64,000 nucleotides of DNA from CAZMNY01 sp964567745. GTDB lineage: Bacteria > Planctomycetota > Planctomycetia > Pirellulales > Pirellulaceae. Positions 1 to 7,767 of the stretch are shown here, piece after piece. Position 1 is the first letter of the stretch, and the number at the start of each line of letters is the position of its first letter. The notes under the pieces are model-generated. The model saw only the letters and a list, made by a program, of their open reading frames with translations, had not been told where the DNA came from and did not search any database. The stretch lies in the NCBI GenBank assembly GCA_964567745.1, contig CAZMNY010000032.1:1-64000 (forward strand), given 5' to 3'. The translations under genes and the position numbers were made by a program.

Positions 1-1
1 C

Positions 2-196
2 CCTCCCGGCGGTTTCCAAGGTGGCCCTCCCGGTGGTTTTGAAGGCGGCGGACCTCCCGGCGGATTCCAAGGCGGCCCTCCCGGTGGATTTGAAGGTGGC
101 CCTCCCGGCGGATTCCAAGGCGGCCCTCCTGGCGGATTCCAAGGCGGCCCTCCCGGTGGTTTCCAGGGCGGACCCCCTCGACCAGGTCGCAACTAA
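2..196 (+). CDS. C-terminal tail of a Pro/Gly-rich repeat protein (partial)
   Basis: The window opens inside a gene. Reading from base 2 gives about eight near-identical octapeptides of the form PPGGFQGG or PPGGFEGG, one carrying an extra Gly, then a short basic end PPRPGRN and a TAA at 194-196. The other forward frames over this stretch are Ala/Leu/Asp-rich shadows of the repeat. Period-24 DNA repeats with third-position variation show that the amino-acid repeat is under selection. Such low-complexity Pro/Gly tails occur on planctomycete secreted or surface proteins, but the start lies outside the window, so the function is unknown. A strong terminator follows 31 bases after the stop. Confidence 0.75.
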   Translation, partial: PPGGFQGGPPGGFEGGGPPGGFQGGPPGGFEGGPPGGFQGGPPGGFQGGPPGGFQGGPPRPGRN

Positions 197-227
197 GTTT
201 CCAGCGACAGTTTGAGCAGCAAATTTC

Positions 228-271
228 GTAGCCGGCATCGCCAGCCAATCTGGCGGTGCCGGCTACTTTTT
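228..271 (+). terminator. Rho-independent terminator
   Basis: A 17-bp stem (228-244 pairing with 250-266, one G-T wobble, no gaps) with a 5-base loop is followed directly by five T residues. It lies just after the Pro/Gly-repeat gene and just before the DUF4404 gene, so it ends the upstream transcript. Confidence 0.9.
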
Positions 272-294
272 CCTCCCGAGCATTCAAGAGTGAC

Positions 295-561
295 ATGAGT
301 AGAGAAGAGGTCCAAGCGTCGCTAGACGAACTGAACCGTGAGATTGAGCATCTCGATGTCGCCGACAACGCAACGCGCGAACGGTTGACTCAACTTGTCA
401 CCACGATCGAGAAACAGCTCGATCCCGAGGACATGGGCGATCCGGTCGAACCCGCGTCCGAACACGTCGCCAGCCTTATCGAGCAGTTCGAAGTTGAGCA
501 TCCACGGATTACCGAGACACTAAATCGGATCCTGACGATTTTGGGCGAGTCGGGAATCTAA
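295..561 (+). CDS. DUF4404 family small acidic protein
   Basis: An 88-residue acidic, mostly helical protein. It has a predicted coiled helix near the start (residues about 1-45, rich in Glu/Leu) and a second helix at the C-terminus ending in LTILGESGI. The layout fits the small DUF4404 family, whose role is unknown. The ATG at 295 is preferred over an in-frame ATG at 256 because 256 lies inside the upstream terminator stem and the peptide before MSREEV looks non-coding. No signal peptide or membrane segment is visible. It is convergent with the M24 peptidase gene, with 139 bases between their ends. Confidence 0.75.
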   Translation: MSREEVQASLDELNREIEHLDVADNATRERLTQLVTTIEKQLDPEDMGDPVEPASEHVASLIEQFEVEHPRITETLNRILTILGESGI

Positions 562-700
562 CGCGATACCAGGGCGCGCTCCAGACGCTGAAGGTCTGTC
601 GAGTTCCACGACAGCGTTTATTCTTACCCACGGCTTTGCCATGACTCTGGCCAAGTGAGTGACCATCGTCTTGCGCTCAAGCGAGTCCCGTTCGGCCGAT

Positions 701-1858
701 TCAGCTCCAATCGAGTCCGCCGTGTAGCGCGTTCAGGTTGAGGCATCCCTCGTCGGTCACGATCACCATATCCTCGACTCGCACTCCGCCGATGGAACGA
801 GAGTAGAGGCCTGGTTCAATAGTGAGCGCGTCGCCCGCGACAAGTTCCGGTCCACCTTTGTCGAGCAACGGCGGTTCATGCACGTCGAGTCCGATGCCAT
901 GTCCAGTGCCGTGAGTCATGGCGGTGTAGTCGTCGCTGTCGCCGTCGCCTGGCAAACCCATTTCAAAACCATGACTTCGAATGACCTTGGCGGTAGCCTC
1001 ATGGACCGCCTGCCCAGTGACGCCCGCGCGAGTGGCCTCGATTGCGGCGTCCTTGGCGGCGACGACAGCCGAGTGCATCTTGGCCAGTCGTTGCGGTATC
1101 TCCCCATTCACGACGGTTCGCGTGCAGTCGCCGTTGTAGAGCGAGCTGCGATTCTGCGGGAAGATGTCAACGATGACCGGCAACTCGGTGCGCAAGGCGC
1201 CGGACCCATAGTTGTGACAGTCGGCGCCTTGAGGTCCGCATGCAATGATGCTAGTTGGATTCGAGTAGCCTCGCTCGAGAAGCCAGACATCGACAGCGGC
1301 TCGAAGTCGTTCGGCCGTCAGCGCTTCGCCGTCGACCTGTAAAACGCCCTCGGCATCAGCTTGGGCGAATGCGACGAGTCGGCAAGCCATCTCCATCGCG
1401 CCTTCGGTTGTCGCCTGAGCTTCCCGCAATCGTTCGACTTCCTGTTCGCTTTTAGCGCGTCGATCAACGACTCCCAATTCGGAATCACAATCGACCTTGA
1501 TGCCGGCTAGCTGCAATTGATCGGCATAGATCAGCGGCAAAGAGCGGTCGGCGATGGCATGCTTGACTCCCGATCTTCGCACACATTCCGCCACAGCTTG
1601 CGCGGTCGCCGTCTCGCGGTCGCCCGAGAGGCCTGATTCAGGCGCGAAGTCAGCGGGACAATGTACATCGTCAGCATTGGCCGATTGTCTGGCTCGTTGC
1701 ATTTCGATATCGCGAAGGATGAGCTTCGTGCGAACGGAGCCATCTTCTTGCGGAAGCGAAATCCATGCGGTTGGATCTCCCACCAAGAATCGGACACGAT
1801 GGTAAAGACCGCGGTTTGTTGCGGGAATGCCGGCCATCACAATCGCCGAATCGGTCAT
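701..1858 (-). CDS. M24 family metallopeptidase (Xaa-Pro peptidase-like)
   Basis: A 385-residue protein of the pita-bread fold that includes Xaa-Pro aminopeptidases and creatinases. The C-terminal catalytic half shows the expected metal-binding motifs: VIVDIFP with a following GDCTRTVV (the two Asp ligands), HGTGHGIGLDVHEPP (His ligand region), TIEPGLY (Glu) and GGVRVEDM (Glu). The N-terminal third is the less conserved creatinase-type domain. There is no signal peptide, so it is probably cytoplasmic and trims proline-containing peptides, though substrate cannot be read from sequence. The ATG at 1858 follows GGAACGAAACG. The next gene downstream on this strand is far away, so it is probably monocistronic. 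Confidence 0.88.
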   Translation of the reverse strand: MTDSAIVMAGIPATNRGLYHRVRFLVGDPTAWISLPQEDGSVRTKLILRDIEMQRARQSANADDVHCPADFAPESGLSGDRETATAQAVAECVRRSGVKHAIADRSLPLIYADQLQLAGIKVDCDSELGVVDRRAKSEQEVERLREAQATTEGAMEMACRLVAFAQADAEGVLQVDGEALTAERLRAAVDVWLLERGYSNPTSIIACGPQGADCHNYGSGALRTELPVIVDIFPQNRSSLYNGDCTRTVVNGEIPQRLAKMHSAVVAAKDAAIEATRAGVTGQAVHEATAKVIRSHGFEMGLPGDGDSDDYTAMTHGTGHGIGLDVHEPPLLDKGGPELVAGDALTIEPGLYSRSIGGVRVEDMVIVTDEGCLNLNALHGGLDWS

Positions 1859-1921
1859 CGTTTCGTTCCTCGAGAGAGTGCGTAAAATTCGATGTGTGTG
1901 GAGTCTACAAGATTTGGCTGG

Positions 1922-3547
1922 TTATGGCCGATCTCTCAGTATCTCGCCGGCCGCATTGCGTCCGCAGGCGCCCATCACGCCTCCGCCGGGATGGCTCGCC
2001 GCACCGCAAAGATACAGACCTCGAACGGGCGTCCGGTGATCGGCCCAGCCCGCGACAGGCCTCATGGAAAACATCTGCTGCAGGCTCATCGCGCCTTGCA
2101 TGATATTGCCGCCGGTAAGACCGAAAGTTTTCTCTAGGTCGAGCGGACTGAGGATCTGACGATGCTCGATCGCGCCCGGCAGATTGGGAGCATATCGAGC
2201 GAGCGTCTCAATGCATCGATCGGCAAAGTCTTCCTTCACGTCGTCCCATGTCCCCTGGGCCAATTGATACGGCGCATACTGAACGAAGATGGACGCGACG
2301 TGACATCCCTGTGGCGCGAGCGAATCGTCGACGCTTGATGGAATCGTCATTTCCAGAATCGGCTCGGTGCTCGGCCAGCCATATTTTGAATCATCGTACG
2401 CTCGTTCCAAATAGTCGAGCGTCGGCGAAATGTGAATCGTACCGCGGTGTTGCGGAGCGATTCCGGTGGAGGGTGCACAGGTAAAGTTTGGCAACTCGCG
2501 AAGAGCCAAGTTAATCTTGGCTGACGCCGACGAGTAATCGATTCTCGCGACCGCTCGTTGAAATGATTCTGGCAATGGCGCTCGGTCGTCGAGCAGTCGT
2601 TCAAACGTCCAATGCGCGTCAATACTCGAGGCGATAACCGGTGCCTCGATCATGGTGTCGTCAGCAAGCTGCACGCCCGCGACTTGGCCTTTGCGAGTCA
2701 GGATTTGTGCAACGGGCGATTCGCGGAAGATGTCGACTCGCAGTTGTTTGCAGACTTTCTCCAAGGCGTTGGCCAATCCGCCCATTCCACCTCGAACATA
2801 TCCCCACACGCCTCGCGCCCCACCCGCTTCGCCCATCACGTGGTGGAGCAAGATGTAAGCTGATCCTGGCGAGGAGATGGAGCCCGCGCTGCCGATAATC
2901 GCGTCGGTTGCAAGCGTCGCTCGAAGAACCTCCGATTCGAACCACCGCTCGAGAATCGGGCGAGCGGCGCCAACCATCAGCTCGATGGCTTCGGGAAGTT
3001 CCTCGCCGAGATCGGCAAGGGATCGGTAAATGTCCCAGGCCTGTCCCGTATCCCTAATCTTCTTTCCCAGCCCTGACTTTCGCCAAGTCGAAGGGAGAGG
3101 CAGCAAGTCGGGCGCGGTCCGGTCGAGCATGGGATCGATCGTCGCGGCAACTCGCTCGAGTAGCGATTCGTACTTCGGATAGGCTTCCGCGTCGCTGCCG
3201 CTGAATTTGGCGATTTCCGATTGAGCGCTGCGGAGATCGGGTCCCAGCGTCAATGAGCGACCGTCGAGCAAGGGCGTGAAGGACGACGGATCGCGCGGTA
3301 AGACGTCGAAGCCATTCTCGCTTAGTTTCAGCTCACGGATGATGTCCGTCCGCAACAAGCTAACCACGTAAGCTGCGGTCGATACTCGGTAGCCCGGCCA
3401 GAGCTCTTCGGTCGTTGCACATCCGCCAAGGACATGCCGGCGTTCGAGTACACAAACGGAGCGGCCAGCTTTGGCCAAATAAGCGGCAGTGACGAGTCCG
3501 TTGTGGCCTCCGCCGATGACGATGCAGTCGTAGGCTCGTTTCTTCAC
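1922..3547 (-). CDS. Phytoene-desaturase-like FAD-dependent oxidoreductase
   Basis: A 541-residue protein. The N-terminus carries the dinucleotide-binding fingerprint CIVIGGGHNGLVTAAYLAKAG followed by an acidic strand end (VLERR) and LGGCATTEE, typical of the amine-oxidase/phytoene-desaturase superfamily. The C-terminus ends with the FAD-contact region GLYLCGAASHPGGGVMGACG. The closest family by layout is the PYROXD2-like group of NAD(P)/FAD oxidoreductases rather than a true carotenoid enzyme, because no carotenoid genes are nearby. The start is a GTG at 3547 preceded by TTAGGAATCT. The substrate is not predictable. It is transcribed towards the M24 gene, 63 bases away, and may share a message with it. 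Confidence 0.82.
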   Translation of the reverse strand: MKKRAYDCIVIGGGHNGLVTAAYLAKAGRSVCVLERRHVLGGCATTEELWPGYRVSTAAYVVSLLRTDIIRELKLSENGFDVLPRDPSSFTPLLDGRSLTLGPDLRSAQSEIAKFSGSDAEAYPKYESLLERVAATIDPMLDRTAPDLLPLPSTWRKSGLGKKIRDTGQAWDIYRSLADLGEELPEAIELMVGAARPILERWFESEVLRATLATDAIIGSAGSISSPGSAYILLHHVMGEAGGARGVWGYVRGGMGGLANALEKVCKQLRVDIFRESPVAQILTRKGQVAGVQLADDTMIEAPVIASSIDAHWTFERLLDDRAPLPESFQRAVARIDYSSASAKINLALRELPNFTCAPSTGIAPQHRGTIHISPTLDYLERAYDDSKYGWPSTEPILEMTIPSSVDDSLAPQGCHVASIFVQYAPYQLAQGTWDDVKEDFADRCIETLARYAPNLPGAIEHRQILSPLDLEKTFGLTGGNIMQGAMSLQQMFSMRPVAGWADHRTPVRGLYLCGAASHPGGGVMGACGRNAAGEILRDRP

Positions 3548-3805
3548 AGATTCCTAATTCCAGCGATGGCTATATTCTTATGTTCTGTCGACGTGACTCA
3601 GTTGGTGTCGTGATTGTACATCGCATCGAACGTTGTCGTCAGCCGGGTCCGGCCATCGAACAAATTCGTCTGCTACAATGCGACTCGCGATGGTGCGTTG
3701 ACCCTCGGCTCGATCTCCTTCGACACAAAAAATTTCGCACCAACAAACACGATCGCGTTTCAAAACGAGGTCGTCCCACTAAGGCAACGCTGGATTGCGA
3801 TCGGA

Positions 3806-4717
3806 ATGGGTAGTACGAGAAGCAATCAGATCGTCACCCGTAACGCTTCGCCTCACCGCGGCAGGTATTGGGTTTTGGCTGCCGCGATTCTCTGGAGCAC
3901 CGGCGGTTTCTTTGCCAAAGCGCCTGATTTTCTCGCTTGGAGCGGCGGTTCGCTGGCGTTTTGGCGAGCGGCGTTCGCATGCGTCGTGCTGTTGCCAATG
4001 GCTCGCCGCATTCGCTTCTCGCTCCGTCTCGCGCCGATGGTTATTGCCTTCGCGGCGATGAACTACTTCTTTCTTAACGCAATGAAAGCGACCGAAGCGT
4101 CTAATGCAATCTGGTTGCAAAACACAGCCCCGATTTGGGTTCTGCTGTTCAATGCCTTCGTGCTGCGCGAACCCGTTCACCGTCGCGATTGGGTGATGCT
4201 CGGATTTGGCACCATTGGCATTGGCTTGATCCTGGCATTCGAATTGAGATCAGCAGACCGTATCGGTGTTGTGTACGGCGTGATTTCCGCGTTGACCTAT
4301 TCCGGCGTCGTTATCTCACTGCGCAGTTTGCGCGATGAAAACCCGTTTTGGCTGATCGCGCTGAACCACCTTGTGACGGTACTCGTGATGGCGCCGATTG
4401 CGATTGGCGACAACGCGTGGCCCGAAGGGCGACAGTGGATTCTCCTGTTCTTGTTTGGCGTGGTTCAAATGGGCCTGCCCTACGTGCTGTTCGCGCAAAG
4501 CTTAAAAACGACACCAAGCCATGAAGCCTCCGCCATCACGCTACTCGAACCGATCCTCACTCCGATTTGGGTCTTTCTCGCCTGGCATAGCCATCCGTCC
4601 TATCAACCGCCGCAGTGGTGGACGCTGCTCGGCGGCGGCCTCATCCTGTTCGGCCTGGCCGCCAGATTCCTACGGCGAGAATCGCCGTCCACGGATTCGG
4701 CTAAACAACGGCGATAA
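3806..4717 (+). CDS. EamA/DMT family membrane transporter
   Basis: A 303-residue polytopic protein with about ten hydrophobic segments in two repeats, each an EamA domain. The first repeat starts at YWVLAAAILWSTGGFFAKAP and the second around GVVYGVISALTYSGVVISL. This is the drug/metabolite transporter fold, usually exporters of metabolites or amino acids; the substrate is unknown. The reading frame is open further upstream to 3614, but the ATG at 3806 is chosen because it sits about 20 residues before the first helix and the upstream peptide shows no family resemblance. Its 3' end overlaps the convergent HEAT-like fragment by 17 bases. Confidence 0.82.
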   Translation: MGSTRSNQIVTRNASPHRGRYWVLAAAILWSTGGFFAKAPDFLAWSGGSLAFWRAAFACVVLLPMARRIRFSLRLAPMVIAFAAMNYFFLNAMKATEASNAIWLQNTAPIWVLLFNAFVLREPVHRRDWVMLGFGTIGIGLILAFELRSADRIGVVYGVISALTYSGVVISLRSLRDENPFWLIALNHLVTVLVMAPIAIGDNAWPEGRQWILLFLFGVVQMGLPYVLFAQSLKTTPSHEASAITLLEPILTPIWVFLAWHSHPSYQPPQWWTLLGGGLILFGLAARFLRRESPSTDSAKQRR

Positions 4718-5297
4718 CCTGTCGCTCGCTGACACGTCGCGGTTGCGGACACTCACAGTGATGGAAGCGTTGTGGGCCAGTCATCACGTCGATATTGCGG
4801 TCGAAGGGCTTTGGCTGATTTAGCCTCTGACGGATCGCGTCCGTCCACAGTCGGTCTAGCCCAAGATGGAGGGTCCGGTTCCACGTCGGCGACAGCGGCG
4901 TATTGATCATCAATTCCAGGACGAACCGTCGCACTGGATCAAGTTGGGCAGTCAATTCTTCGTCATGCAGCAGCTTCTCGAACGTGACCGCATCGCCCTC
5001 GCGAACTAAGATCTCATTGGTTTCAAGATGCGATTCCGCAAAGTGGTCGCTTTGTTGGCTCAGGATCTTGAGCGCTGTGATTTGATCGTTGGGCGAGATG
5101 GCGTACAAACAGAGAGCCGCGTCGCGACGGACGCGAGATGAGTCCAATTCGAGAAGAGGCAGCACGGCTGTCCTAGCCGACTTGGCTGCACGATCGAGCT
5201 TGGGCAAGGCATGCAGTACTTGGCTTTGCACGGCGGCATGCTCGCTGGAAAGCGCCTGCACGTAAGCCGGCAGCGCATCGATCTTGTACCGATTCAA
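4701..5297 (-). pseudogene. HEAT-like repeat fragment of a broken gene
   Basis: An open frame of about 198 codons from a TTG at 5297, with helical HEAT-like pairs such as VRRDAALCLYAISPND. There is no good start. Reading the same frame upstream gives coding-like sequence (IRDAKSNWRHQLAELNRY) back to a TAA at 5370-5372, which is the stop of the MORN-like fragment just upstream. The two fragments therefore look like one former gene interrupted by an in-frame stop. The last 30 or so residues (from about PFDRNIDV) lose helical character and may be out of the original frame. It runs 17 bases into the EamA gene's 3' end. Confidence 0.55.
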
Positions 5298-5369
5298 CTC
5301 CGCAAGCTGATGCCGCCAGTTGGATTTGGCGTCGCGGATGCCAGCCGCGAGCGACTCGATGGATTGACT

Positions 5370-5681
5370 TTATGCACTTGGATCGCCGATTGATTCGTCA
5401 TCGACATAGAAGTTTGTCGAACTCTCGCCGTCGGTCCATTCCCGCCATACCCCGTGCCGCTTACCTCGAAAAAAACTGCCGGCAGCGAGTCGTCTGCTTG
5501 CCGCTGTCCAGAACGCCCACTGGCCATGACGTTGATTTCGACGGAACTCGCCATTCGCCATGATCGTGCCATTCGCATGCCAGAAGGTTGCCTCTCTCAT
5601 TTGTGCTTTGGCGAGCGAAGCGTTCACTCGTTGGTTGACCACTCGCCAAGCGATCTGCGTCGGTGATAATTTGATGTGCAT
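5370..5681 (-). pseudogene. MORN-like repeat fragment of a broken gene
   Basis: This frame encodes about 103 residues with at least three MORN-type or YwqK-like units, recognisable as WHANGTIMANGEF, RRNQRHGQWAFW and FRGKRHGVWREW. It ends with TAA at 5370. A different frame across the same bases (the 5461-6276 fragment) is coding-like only upstream of about 5640, so a frameshift near 5600-5690 probably separates them. It belongs with the HEAT-like fragment downstream and the STN-like fragment upstream as parts of one ancestral gene. Alternatively it is a separate small gene starting at an ATG at 5681, but no ribosome site supports that. Confidence 0.55.
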
Positions 5682-6276
5682 CTGGCTTAGCCGAATAGGC
5701 GATTGAACTGCCCACGAGTGTCTTGTCGCGAAGGTCGCTCAGTAAGAATGGGGTGGTTCTTGGCGACTCGAATGATGAAATAGCCCATCCGACGAACTGC
5801 CTCGAGTAGAAGTCTTGACCCGTGGAGTCCGACTGAATTGGTTGACTTCCGACAATGGCCGATGCAGGTCCGTCCACCAAATTGTGAACGCGAGTCACTT
5901 CCCCTGCGGACAAGGCCGCACGATCCGTAAAGATCAAATCGTTGCCATCGGTCTCGACGCGGAAGGGCGGCTGACTGGTTTCAACGATAGTCTTGACGAT
6001 CGATTCGGTTGGAACTTGGATGGCCTCAAAACTAATCCTCGCTTTGGCATATTCGTCGTAGGCTCTGCGTCCATTCGCGGAATCAATTTGAACTTCGAAA
6101 CCCAGTTCGCGCTGCAATTCGTCGAGCACTTCACTCGCCACTCGATTCTTGACAGCCATGGTGTGTGGCCGGTCCCACAAGTCACCGCCTGAGTCGCTTT
6201 CGAGCTCGACTGGCACGGCGAAAAGATAGGCCCAGGGCTGAACATGATTGAGGTCCATCCACAGGCCAATCGCCAC
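5461..6276 (-). pseudogene. STN-like N-terminal part of a broken gene
   Basis: The frame starts at a GTG at 6276, with a hydrophobic segment just before and after it (the upstream codons read TALVLVAIGLW), consistent with a membrane anchor. Next comes a domain resembling the secretin/TonB short N-terminal (STN) fold around VLDELQRELGFEVQIDSA and VETDGNDLIFTDRAA, then an unassigned region. After about base 5640 the translation becomes implausible while the overlapping frame shows MORN-like repeats, so a frameshift is inferred. Another 54-codon open frame at 6296-6457, ending in NERNILVALWKVITFR, lies immediately upstream and may be the true N-terminus, again in a different frame. Confidence 0.5.
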
Positions 6277-6481
6277 GAGGACGAGCGCCGTGTTAGCGAA
6301 ACGTGATCACCTTCCATAGGGCGACGAGGATATTGCGCTCGTTGAGACCTCCAACCGCGGATCCGGTCGACGAGCAATCCAGCCACCCGAATCGTCGCTG
6401 CGTTGCCTGCTTGACGGCGGAAGGGCGGACTGACGTCGTCGTTGATAGATAGTCAGTTTAGTGCAAGTGAGCACAATCTGG

Positions 6482-7543
6482 CTAAACAACGGCTGCAACG
6501 GAGAAGCAAAGGAACGGTATGCTCAGGCAAACTGCTCCGAGCACGGTGCGAAACCAGCCGAGTTCGACGCTATCGTCGCTTGTCGGCGGATGATCGGGTC
6601 CGAGGATAAAGAAGACGATCGAGAGCATTAAGATCCAGGCGTACTGTCCCGAGTAGGCGATGTACGCAGCGGCAAAGGCGGCGAATCCTCGTGCAATCCA
6701 ATGGGCTCGGCGGCCGAATAGCGAGTACAAAACGTGGCCGCCGTCGAGCTGGCTGATGGGCATCATGTTCAGCCCGGTGATCAACATCCCAACCCAGCCG
6801 GCCATCAGCCAAGGATTGAGTTGCGAGTTCCAGACAAGATGCGCTCCGTCGGGCAAGTTGGGGTGGGCCAACTGATTCATCCAGATGGCAACCCAAGGCA
6901 AGCCGATCTGATACGGCCCGAACTGGTCGACTCCCTGTTCAAGTTGGCTAATTCCAATCCAAAGCACAGGGACGGCGATCACAAGTCCGGCCAGCGGCCC
7001 GGCCAGTCCAATATCAAATATCTGGCGCCGATTTGGTCGGCGGCCCTCCATGGCGATCACCGCTCCAAAGGTGCCGATGATGCTGATCGGAAAGGGCAAA
7101 AAGTAAGGCAAACTGGCGGGTACACGGTAAATCAACGTCGCGATATAGTGCCCCATCTCATGGGCGAACAAGATTCCGATCAGACACGCTGCGTAAATGG
7201 CGCCGTTGCCCCAGTTTGTCAGCAGCGCCTGGCGAATGTGAATGTCGTCGAGCCAAGCGCCGTTGTGCGAGTCTGCTAGCATACCGAGCGGCCACGAAAG
7301 CGAGCCGACAAAGAACGTGGAGACGCACGTTGCGACAAACAGCAAGATGGGCAGTCTAATTCGCTTGGGCCATAAATCGCCTGGGCTAACCGGTGCCAGC
7401 GCCATGGCGTCAGCTTGCTCGGGCGCGTCCGATTCGTCGTCCAACCGTCCATCCTTTTCGCGCGAGAGAATCGGGAACCAAGGCGGCCCAAGTCGAGCCG
7501 ACCAATGCCCCAATGTACCACGTCCGCTCAATCGTGTTAGCAC
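6482..7543 (-). CDS. Site-2 protease family (M50) membrane metalloprotease
   Basis: A 353-residue polytopic protein with the intramembrane zinc-protease signature HEMGHY (HExxH) in the segment LIGILFAHEMGHYIATLIY, and a second motif LDGGHVLY that replaces the usual NPDG with the third ligand Asp. About seven hydrophobic segments are visible. The domain order is cytosolic N-terminal tail (about 55 residues, acidic), membrane helix, proteolytic core, C-terminal helices. Family members release anti-sigma factors or other membrane proteins by regulated intramembrane cleavage; the substrate here is unknown. The start is a GTG at 7543, and no better ATG was seen. It is preceded by a 224-bp gap shared with the divergent large repeat protein. 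Confidence 0.85.
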   Translation of the reverse strand: MLTRLSGRGTLGHWSARLGPPWFPILSREKDGRLDDESDAPEQADAMALAPVSPGDLWPKRIRLPILLFVATCVSTFFVGSLSWPLGMLADSHNGAWLDDIHIRQALLTNWGNGAIYAACLIGILFAHEMGHYIATLIYRVPASLPYFLPFPISIIGTFGAVIAMEGRRPNRRQIFDIGLAGPLAGLVIAVPVLWIGISQLEQGVDQFGPYQIGLPWVAIWMNQLAHPNLPDGAHLVWNSQLNPWLMAGWVGMLITGLNMMPISQLDGGHVLYSLFGRRAHWIARGFAAFAAAYIAYSGQYAWILMLSIVFFILGPDHPPTSDDSVELGWFRTVLGAVCLSIPFLCFSVAAVV

Positions 7544-7767
7544 GTGCGATTGAGTTCACGAAGCAAGGCAAGCCAGGCGTGACTACGGGCCACGGACCTT
7601 ACGCTCAATGGTTGCTGTTTGGGCTATTCGGCGGTTGAGGTATCATTCCGCGCCGGAGCCGCTTGCCATCTGTCTCACGACAACCCAAATCGGCCGGCGG
7701 CAAGCATCGTCGCGTCCGCCCGGAATTTCGAGCGGCGCCGACTTGCCACCAGAGGAAGAGCCATCGT

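Noticed and set aside
878..1342. Plus-strand open frame of 154 codons
   Set aside because: It lies opposite the M24 peptidase, which has clear metal-binding motifs. The plus-strand translation has no family resemblance.
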